From assembly GCA_017400415.1 (NCBI GenBank), contig JAFPTE010000158.1, positions 1-11,270 on the forward strand: a stretch of 11,270 bases of DNA. Direction: 5' to 3'. Shown in pieces: positions 6,639-11,270 of the stretch. Source of the DNA: Oscillospiraceae bacterium. GTDB taxonomy: Bacteria; Bacillota; Clostridia; Oscillospirales; Oscillospiraceae. Position 1 is the first letter of the stretch; the number at the start of each line of letters is the position of its first letter. Made by a program: the position numbers and the translations under genes. The notes beneath the pieces were generated by a model, which saw only the letters and a list, made by a program, of their open reading frames with translations, was not told where the DNA came from and searched no databases.

Positions 6639-7061
6639 ATGATTTTTGTTTCGCACTCAGAGGCCGATACCCTTGCTCTGGGAACCGAGCTGGGGAAAAA
6701 GCTGCGGCCGGGAGATATTGTTGCCATGTACGGCGACCTGGGCTCTGGGAAGACAAGGCTGGTTGCCGGCATCGCCAGGGGAATGGGCATCGGAGCGAGG
6801 GTTTCAAGCCCCACCTTCACCGTCGTCAATGAGTATGAGGGGGCCGTGCCCCTGTTCCACTTTGATATGTACCGCCTGGGCAGCGCCGAGGAGCTTTTTG
6901 AAATCGGCTGGGAGGATTACCTGGGCCGGGGCGGCGTGTGCTGCGTGGAGTGGAGCGAGAACGTGGAGGAGGCTTTTCCGGAGGACACCATACGTGTGGT
7001 CTTCCGCAAGACCTCGGACAATGACAGAGAGATAACCGTAACCGGAGGACCGGAGCTATGA
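6639..7061 (+). CDS. tsaE: tRNA threonylcarbamoyladenosine biosynthesis ATPase TsaE
   Basis: A 140-aa TsaE (YdiB/YjeE) P-loop ATPase, a partner of TsaB and TsaD in forming N6-threonylcarbamoyladenosine at position 37 of ANN-decoding tRNAs. Numbered from the second ATG: Walker A GDLGSGKT 32-39, SPTF 57-60 (switch I-like), HFDMYRL 74-80 and VEWSE around Trp105, all characteristic of the family. Two ATGs compete. The one at 6633 is only 1 nt from GAGG (6628-6631), while that at 6639 is 7 nt away, so I prefer 6639; the two products differ by two residues. The stop codon overlaps the tsaB start by 4 nt (ATGA), indicating translational coupling. It is the first gene of a plus-strand operon divergent from rodA. 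Cytoplasmic and normally essential. Confidence 0.96.
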   Translation: MIFVSHSEADTLALGTELGKKLRPGDIVAMYGDLGSGKTRLVAGIARGMGIGARVSSPTFTVVNEYEGAVPLFHFDMYRLGSAEELFEIGWEDYLGRGGVCCVEWSENVEEAFPEDTIRVVFRKTSDNDREITVTGGPEL

Positions 7062-7762
7062 GAATTTTGGCCTTTGAGTGTTCCGCAAAGGCGGCCAGCG
7101 TGTGCCTGGCAGAGAATGGGCAGCTTGTGAGCCAGTATTTCCAGGCCAGCGCCCTGACCCACTCAAGAACCCTTCTCAAGATGGGGGAGGACCTTCTGAA
7201 TAGTCTTGAACTCGACATCAAGGACATGGACGCCTGCGCCGTAAGCATCGGGCCGGGCTCCTTTACCGGAATCCGTATAGGCATTGCGGCAGTGAAGGGC
7301 CTTTGCTGGGGGGCGGAAAAGCCCGCAATCGGAGTTTCCACTCTGGAGGCCATGGCCATGGGGACTCTGTGCCCCGTCGGCACCGTCATCTGCCCCAGCA
7401 TGGATGCCAGACGCAGTGAGATATATAACGCCAGGTTCCTGAAAACGGAGGAGGGCCTTGTGCGCCTCTGCGAGGACCGGGCGATTCCTGCGGGGCAGTG
7501 CGCCCTGGAGGCAAAAGCCGACGGAAGGCCCCACCTTATAGTGGGCGACGGCTGGCAGGTGGCGGCAGGAGCCTTTGAGGATGCGGGCGTTTCGTTCTCC
7601 GTCCCCCCGGAGGGCTGGCGGCTCCAGACTGCCTGGGGCGTTGCCCTGGCGGCTATGGGCAAATCGCCTGGAGACAGCGCCGACCTGGTTCCCGTGTATC
7701 TGCGCCTCTCTCAGGCGGAGCGTGAGCGGGCAGAGAGGCTCAATAAGGAATCAAATAAATAA
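7058..7762 (+). CDS. tsaB: tRNA threonylcarbamoyladenosine biosynthesis protein TsaB
   Basis: A 234-aa TsaB (YeaZ), the catalytically inactive ASKHA-fold paralogue of TsaD that nucleates the TsaB-TsaD-TsaE complex for tRNA t6A37 synthesis. The N-terminal ILAFECSAKAASVCL strand, THSRTLLKMGEDLL (34-47), and the diagnostic IGPGSFTGIRIGIAAVKGL (64-82) are all present. Length is normal (E. coli TsaB is about 230 aa). The ATG overlaps the tsaE stop by 4 nt and has GGAGG in the preceding coding sequence. In many Firmicutes tsaB is followed by rimI and tsaD. Here the next gene is upp after 19 nt, so tsaD must lie elsewhere. Confidence 0.95.
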   Translation: MRILAFECSAKAASVCLAENGQLVSQYFQASALTHSRTLLKMGEDLLNSLELDIKDMDACAVSIGPGSFTGIRIGIAAVKGLCWGAEKPAIGVSTLEAMAMGTLCPVGTVICPSMDARRSEIYNARFLKTEEGLVRLCEDRAIPAGQCALEAKADGRPHLIVGDGWQVAAGAFEDAGVSFSVPPEGWRLQTAWGVALAAMGKSPGDSADLVPVYLRLSQAERERAERLNKESNK

Positions 7763-7781
7763 CTATATGGAGGCTTTTATA

Positions 7782-8417
7782 ATGTTTGACGCAAAGGTAC
7801 ATGTTATTGATCATCCCCTGGTGGCCCATAAGCTCACCATCATGAGGAACAAGAACACCAGCGTGAAGGACTTCCGTGAGCTCGTCAGCGAAATCGGAAT
7901 GCTCATCACCTATGAGGCTACCAGAGACCTGCCCCTGACCACCAAGCACATTGAAACCCCCATCTGCGGCATGGAGGCTCCCACTCTTGCCGGCAAGAAA
8001 ATCGCCGTGGTGCCCATTCTCCGAGCCGGCCTCGGCCTGGTGGACGGCGTTCTGAGAATGGTGCCCTCCGCCCGTGTGGGTCATATCGGCATGTACAGAG
8101 ACGAGGAGACCCTGGAGCCCCATGTGTACTTCTGCAAGATGCCCAAGGACATCGCAGAAAGAGACGTTATGATAGTTGACCCCATGCTGGCCACCGGCGG
8201 CTCCGCCAATGCGGCTATTGCAGAGATGAAGAGACGGGGCTGCAGGCATATCAAGCTTATGGTGCTGGTGGCCGCTCCCGAGGGCATTGAGTGCATCCGC
8301 AAAAACCACCCGGACGTGGATATCTACTGCGGCGCCGTTGACGAAAAGCTCAACGACGTGGGCTACATCATGCCGGGCCTGGGCGACGCCGGCGACCGTA
8401 TCTTCGGAACAAAATAA
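7782..8417 (+). CDS. upp: Uracil phosphoribosyltransferase
   Basis: A 211-aa Upp, which makes UMP from uracil and phosphoribosyl pyrophosphate in pyrimidine salvage. The PRPP-binding loop is IVDPMLATGGS (131-141), the PILRAGLG region is 78-85, and the uracil-binding C-terminal signature GYIMPGLGDAGDR is 194-206. These, with the normal 208-212 aa length, make the call firm. The ATG at 7782 has GGAGG (7769-7773) 8 nt upstream. An in-frame ATG at 7767 overlaps that ribosome binding site and adds only five residues. The gene follows tsaB by 19 nt and is last in the operon, before a strong terminator. No attenuator or PyrR-like leader is visible in the short gap, so expression should follow the tsaE promoter. 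Confidence 0.97.
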   Translation: MFDAKVHVIDHPLVAHKLTIMRNKNTSVKDFRELVSEIGMLITYEATRDLPLTTKHIETPICGMEAPTLAGKKIAVVPILRAGLGLVDGVLRMVPSARVGHIGMYRDEETLEPHVYFCKMPKDIAERDVMIVDPMLATGGSANAAIAEMKRRGCRHIKLMVLVAAPEGIECIRKNHPDVDIYCGAVDEKLNDVGYIMPGLGDAGDRIFGTK

Positions 8418-8423
8418 AAAGAT

Positions 8424-8452
8424 AAAAGTCTCCCGAAGGGGAGACTTTTTTT
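8424..8452 (+). terminator. Intrinsic terminator after upp
   Basis: GTCTCCC (8428-8434) and GGGAGAC (8439-8445) form a perfect 7-bp stem with a GAAG loop, extendable by four A-T pairs, and followed by seven Ts (8446-8452). It is 6 nt past the upp stop. The next promoter's -35 begins 1 nt after the T-run. Confidence 0.93.
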
Positions 8453-8453
8453 A

Positions 8454-8482
8454 TTGAAAAAATGGGGGAGATGGGATATACT
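8454..8482 (+). promoter_or_regulatory. Promoter of the LtaS-like/GDPD operon
   Basis: A -35 TTGAAA (8454-8459), 17 nt spacer and -10 TATACT (8477-8482) form a good sigma-A match. Transcription would begin near 8489, about 24 nt before the ATG at 8513. The spacer is purine- and G-rich (GGGGGAGATGGG). Confidence 0.75.
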
Positions 8483-8512
8483 TAGTGTATCTTTAATCAG
8501 GGATTGGTTTAT

Positions 8513-10321
8513 ATGAAAAAGAATGAAGCGGGAAAGCCCGCTCTGCTATATCTCATGCCCCTGGGCCTTATCTATATCTCCCGCCTTATAAGCGAGGGGG
8601 ATGCGGCAAAGGCTCTGGTGTGGATAATCGAAAAGTTTCCTGCGGCGCTGGTGGAGTATCTTATCATTGCCGCCGTTATGAGCCTGCTTTACGGTATCTT
8701 CGGCCGTCATTGGGTGCCCTGGCTCGTGGGCATCGTCGTGCCGCTTGTGGCCGCTGTGAGCTATTTCAAGCTCCAGATAAATGGCTCTCCGCTGATTCTC
8801 GGGGACTTTGCCCTGGCGGGGCAGCTGCCGGAGATAGTGAGCTTTGCGGCGCCACAGATGACGGTGCCCTGGTCCATGATAATCGCAGCCATTGCCTACG
8901 GCGCCGTGCTGCTTTTCCTGCTTATATTCGGCGGCCTTTTCGCCACCCTTGATATCAAGCGCATTATCTACGCTGCCGTGGGAATTGCGGGAATCTTCCT
9001 TCTGCTGACCCCGGTGGGGCCTGTGCTCTCTCACTTCGCCGGCGGCAAGTACGATTCTGCGGAGGAGCGGGCAGTCGCCATCGGCGCCGAAATGGGCATC
9101 TATTACTCCTGGCAGGAGAGCATGACCCCCATTGACCTTTCCGGGCTGGAGGGCATAAGGCTCTCCGGTGCGGAGGAGCTGAAGCCGGGGGAGAAGCCCA
9201 CGGTCATATTCCTCATGAGCGAGGCTTTTTTCGACCCTACGGGGCTTCCGAATGTGATATTTGAAAAGGACCCGGTTCCGGAGTTCCGTGCGCTCCAGGC
9301 GGAGAGCCGCCACGGCAAGTTCCGCTCCATGACCTTTGCGGGAGGCACCGGCTACGTGGAGCTGGAGGTGCTGACCGGGCTCTGTGACCATATGCTCCGG
9401 GAGCCGGACAGAATTACGGACCTGCCTGCGGAAAAGTATTCTGAAATTCCCTGCATTGCGGATATCTTTGAGGCTCAGGGCTACAAAACAACCTTCCTTC
9501 ACTCCTACAACAGCTCCCTCTACAACCGGGAGACCATCTACAAGGGCTTCGGCTTTGACGAGGTGCTTTTTGAGGACGCCTTTTCCGCTTCCGTCCAGAG
9601 GAAGGGGGACAGGATAAGCGACATGGCTCTGACGGAGAAGATAATAGAGCTGGCGGACAGGGACGGTGAACCCAGAATGATTTTCGCCGTGTCCATGGAA
9701 AACCATCAGCCCTACTCTCCCGGCAAGTTCGGCGAGCTCAATGACATTGCCCTCACCGCCCAGGGCCTCACTTCCGAGGAGCTGGAGACCATCCGCACCT
9801 ACGCCTACGGCGCCAGGGACGCCAGCGCCGCTCTGGGCGCTCTCTGCGAGCATTACAGGAATTCGGATAAAAAGGTAATGATAGTGTTCTGGGGGGACCA
9901 TCTGCCCAGCATGTACACCTCCGGGGGCAAGTCCATATTCAAGGCGGTGGGCGCCATTTCCACCGACGGCACCACCAACTGGACCACTCAGGAGCTCCAC
10001 GATATGCTCTCCACCGATTATATAATCTGGAAGAATTACCACAAGGATTCGACCGAGATTGAGGAGTCCTCACTGCTTCTGGGCCTCCATGCAGCCTCCC
10101 TTGCGGGGCAGCCCCTGACAGACTGGTTTTCCTGGCTTCGGGATAATGTTGCGCCCAGCTGTATTCTCTACCGCTCCAGGCTCTTCGTTGACGGAAAGGG
10201 GAATTCCTATTCCGAAATCCCGGAGAGCGCAAAAAAGGCCATGGACGATTACCGCAAGGTACAGAACGACATTATTTACGGGGAAAACAAGCTCTTTAAG
10301 CGTTATCGGGAGGCAGCATGA
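8513..10321 (+). CDS. LtaS-like membrane phosphoglycerol transferase (alkaline phosphatase/sulfatase fold)
   Basis: A 602-aa protein with about five N-terminal membrane helices (about 8-27, 43-62, 67-87, 118-143, 150-172), then an extracellular sulfatase-fold domain from about 228. LtaS-family enzymes move glycerol phosphate from phosphatidylglycerol onto lipoteichoic acid or related acceptors. Likely catalytic and metal residues: Glu237 in FLMSEAFFD, nucleophile Thr279 in AGGTGYVELEVLTG, and Asp462-His463 in FWGDHLP. His398 (SMENHQPY) and the SYNSSLYNRETIYKGFGFD segment (331-349) also match the family. The nucleophile motif deviates from the common GGGTANTEFE. Length is close to LtaS (about 640 aa). 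Start: ATG 8513 with a weak AGGG 10 nt upstream; an in-frame TTG at 8504 is too close to that site. The stop overlaps the next gene, a GDPD-like lipoprotein. Polyglycerol-phosphate synthesis is inferred; the exact polymer is unknown, and glycan phosphoglycerylation is an alternative. Confidence 0.88.
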   Translation: MKKNEAGKPALLYLMPLGLIYISRLISEGDAAKALVWIIEKFPAALVEYLIIAAVMSLLYGIFGRHWVPWLVGIVVPLVAAVSYFKLQINGSPLILGDFALAGQLPEIVSFAAPQMTVPWSMIIAAIAYGAVLLFLLIFGGLFATLDIKRIIYAAVGIAGIFLLLTPVGPVLSHFAGGKYDSAEERAVAIGAEMGIYYSWQESMTPIDLSGLEGIRLSGAEELKPGEKPTVIFLMSEAFFDPTGLPNVIFEKDPVPEFRALQAESRHGKFRSMTFAGGTGYVELEVLTGLCDHMLREPDRITDLPAEKYSEIPCIADIFEAQGYKTTFLHSYNSSLYNRETIYKGFGFDEVLFEDAFSASVQRKGDRISDMALTEKIIELADRDGEPRMIFAVSMENHQPYSPGKFGELNDIALTAQGLTSEELETIRTYAYGARDASAALGALCEHYRNSDKKVMIVFWGDHLPSMYTSGGKSIFKAVGAISTDGTTNWTTQELHDMLSTDYIIWKNYHKDSTEIEESSLLLGLHAASLAGQPLTDWFSWLRDNVAPSCILYRSRLFVDGKGNSYSEIPESAKKAMDDYRKVQNDIIYGENKLFKRYREAA

Positions 10322-11115
10322 TGAGAAGGCTTTTCTGCATCCTCCTGTGTCTTCTGCTGCTTGCCGGCTGCAGGGGAGCGGATATTCCCTCTGAAAGCAA
10401 GCCCAATACGGACTATTACCCGGCTCTGATCGCCCACGCCGGCGGCGCCATAGCCGGGTTCCGCTACACAAACTGCCGGGAGGCCCTTGACAATTCCTAC
10501 GAAAACGGTTACCGCTTCTTTGAGGTGGATATTGACCTGACAAGCGACGGATACCCGGTACTTATCCACGACTGGGATTCCATGGCGGAGCGGATGCTTC
10601 TTTCACCGGGCAAGAGGACCCGGGAGGAATTCCTCTCCTCAAAAAGCTTTCTTAATCTCACGCTCATGGACCTGGACGGCCTGTGCGCCTGGCTCGGGAG
10701 CCACGGCGACGCAGTTATCGTCACGGACATTAAGGACAACAATTACGAAATCCTGAAAACCCTGGCGGAGGGATGGCCGGAGCTTCTGGACCGTGTTATT
10801 CCGCAGATATACTCATACGATGAGTTTGATTCAATTAAAGGCCTCGGCTACAACAGAATCATTCTGACCCTGTACCGTCTGAATCTGGATATTGAGGCTG
10901 TGGCCACCTTTGCAGGGGAGAAAAAGCCCTGGGCAATTACCGTTGCAGAGAGCAGACTGAGCGAAGAGCTTCTGTCTGCCATCAGAGAAAAGGACCCCCA
11001 ATGCGGCATATATGCCCATACGGTCAATAGTCTCGCTTCCTATGAAAAATGGAAGCCCCTCGGCCTCACCGGCATTTATTCCGATTACTTTCAGCCGAAT
11101 TTTTGGATTAATTGA
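10321..11115 (+). CDS. GDPD/PI-PLC-like phosphodiesterase lipoprotein
   Basis: A 264-aa predicted lipoprotein: positively charged MRR, hydrophobic stretch and lipobox LAGC with Cys17, so it should be anchored on the outer face of the membrane. The mature part resembles the TIM-barrel glycerophosphodiester phosphodiesterase family, which hydrolyses glycerophosphodiesters to glycerol phosphate and an alcohol. Conserved features: IAHAGG with His39, YTNCREALDNSYENG, FFEVDIDLTSDG with Glu68 and Asp70, and LIHDWD with His83, the second catalytic His. TDIK (135-138) stands where many members have a metal-ligand Glu (EIK). HAGG replaces the classical HRG. ATG at 10321 lies 7 nt after GGAGG (10309-10313) and overlaps the upstream stop by one base. 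ATG at 10318, one codon earlier, is possible. Tight coupling to the LtaS-like gene suggests action on the same glycerol-phosphate polymer or precursor, but this is inferred. No clear terminator follows. Confidence 0.87.
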   Translation: MRRLFCILLCLLLLAGCRGADIPSESKPNTDYYPALIAHAGGAIAGFRYTNCREALDNSYENGYRFFEVDIDLTSDGYPVLIHDWDSMAERMLLSPGKRTREEFLSSKSFLNLTLMDLDGLCAWLGSHGDAVIVTDIKDNNYEILKTLAEGWPELLDRVIPQIYSYDEFDSIKGLGYNRIILTLYRLNLDIEAVATFAGEKKPWAITVAESRLSEELLSAIREKDPQCGIYAHTVNSLASYEKWKPLGLTGIYSDYFQPNFWIN

Positions 11116-11124
11116 AAAAGAGGG

Positions 11125-11153
11125 TTGTATTATTCAAGACATTGTGGTAAAAT
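11125..11153 (+). promoter_or_regulatory. Promoter of the MarR-family gene
   Basis: A -35 TTGTAT (11125-11130), 17 nt spacer and -10 TAAAAT (11148-11153), the latter preceded by TGG (extended -10). This would give a leader of about 30 nt. No perfect dyad of 6 bp or more is visible around it. Since no terminator lies after the preceding lipoprotein gene, read-through may add to expression. Confidence 0.55.
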
Positions 11154-11189
11154 TAACAAGCTAAAATATCCCAGCATGGAGGTTAGTCT

Positions 11190-11270
11190 ATGAAAAAGAA
11201 AGACTATGAGTCCCTGAAGCTTGAAAACCAGATCTGTTTTCCGCTCTATGCTTGTTCGAGAGAAGTCATC
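11190..11270 (+). CDS. MarR-family transcriptional regulator, N-terminus only
   Basis: Only the first 27 codons are inside the window. The segment LENQICFPLYACSREVI is typical of helix 1 of MarR-family winged-helix repressors, especially the OhrR/MarR-like group of Firmicutes, in which a Cys near this position can sense peroxides. Cys16 and Cys21 are present here. The ATG has GGAGG (11178-11182) 7 nt upstream, an ideal site. The DNA-binding domain lies beyond the right edge, so the assignment rests on a short but distinctive N-terminus. Its target cannot be told; autoregulation and control of a neighbouring efflux or detoxification gene are usual for the family. Confidence 0.72.
   Translation, partial: MKKKDYESLKLENQICFPLYACSREVI

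Noticed and set aside
6457..6807. N-terminal extension of the RodA-like protein by up to 117 residues
   Set aside because: It would overlap tsaE on the opposite strand and pass through both divergent promoters, and it adds a low-quality, non-membrane sequence unlike the family.
6831..7662. Minus-strand open frames opposite tsaE and tsaB
   Set aside because: Both plus-strand genes are unmistakable; the antisense products are Pro/Ser/Arg-rich with no family resemblance.
7575..7781. N-terminal extension of Upp into tsaB
   Set aside because: Upp homologues begin near MFDAKVHVIDHPL. A strong ribosome site lies 8 nt before ATG 7782, and the extension only re-reads tsaB in another frame.
8546..10042. 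Long minus-strand open frame opposite the LtaS-like gene
   Set aside because: It has no recognisable domain, no ribosome binding site or promoter, and is an antisense shadow of a well supported gene.
1..11270. CRISPR arrays, insertion sequences, tRNA genes, phage or toxin-antitoxin modules
   Set aside because: No regularly spaced repeats, transposase or integrase motifs, tRNA cloverleaf sequences or small paired genes were seen; gaps between genes are short and filled by promoters and terminators.

Overview
The window is a compact, GC-rich stretch of bacterial chromosome. It most likely comes from a Gram-positive Clostridia-type Firmicute, possibly a gut oscillospiracean. The basis is strong GGAGG-type ribosome binding sites, sigma-A-like promoters, a heterodimeric ABC exporter of the clostridial kind, an LtaS-like polymerase, a lipoprotein and a MarR-type regulator. 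No species call is possible from the sequence alone. I see no mobile element, CRISPR array, tRNA or rRNA.

Left third (minus strand, 1-4376): a near-consensus promoter carrying overlapping inverted repeats drives two ABC exporter half-transporters (TTG and GTG starts, overlapping by 8 nt) and then, after 2 nt, a TrmH/SpoU-family RNA methyltransferase that runs off the left edge. The two ATPase subunits have complementary degeneracies and should form one working and one degenerate ATP site.

Middle left (minus strand, 4399-6558): a RodA/FtsW-type SEDS glycosyltransferase with a probable TTG start and a leader hairpin is followed by a HAD-superfamily hydrolase of unknown substrate and an intrinsic terminator. 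The rodA promoter is divergent from the next operon.

Middle right (plus strand, 6589-8452): tsaE, tsaB and upp form a tight operon ending in a textbook terminator. TsaE and TsaB serve tRNA t6A synthesis; Upp salvages uracil. The usual tsaB neighbours rimI and tsaD are absent here.

Right third (plus strand, 8454-11270): immediately after the terminator a new promoter drives an LtaS-like membrane phosphoglycerol transferase. A translationally coupled lipoprotein of the glycerophosphodiester phosphodiesterase (GDPD) fold follows. This looks like a synthesis-plus-hydrolysis pair for glycerol-phosphate envelope polymers. The first 27 codons of a MarR-family regulator, with its own promoter, end the window.

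Most of the region is housekeeping or envelope biology. I do not see clear evidence of a wholly new system. The best leads are the LtaS-like/GDPD lipoprotein pair, the exporter plus RNA methyltransferase operon with its dyad-bearing promoter, and the rodA leader.
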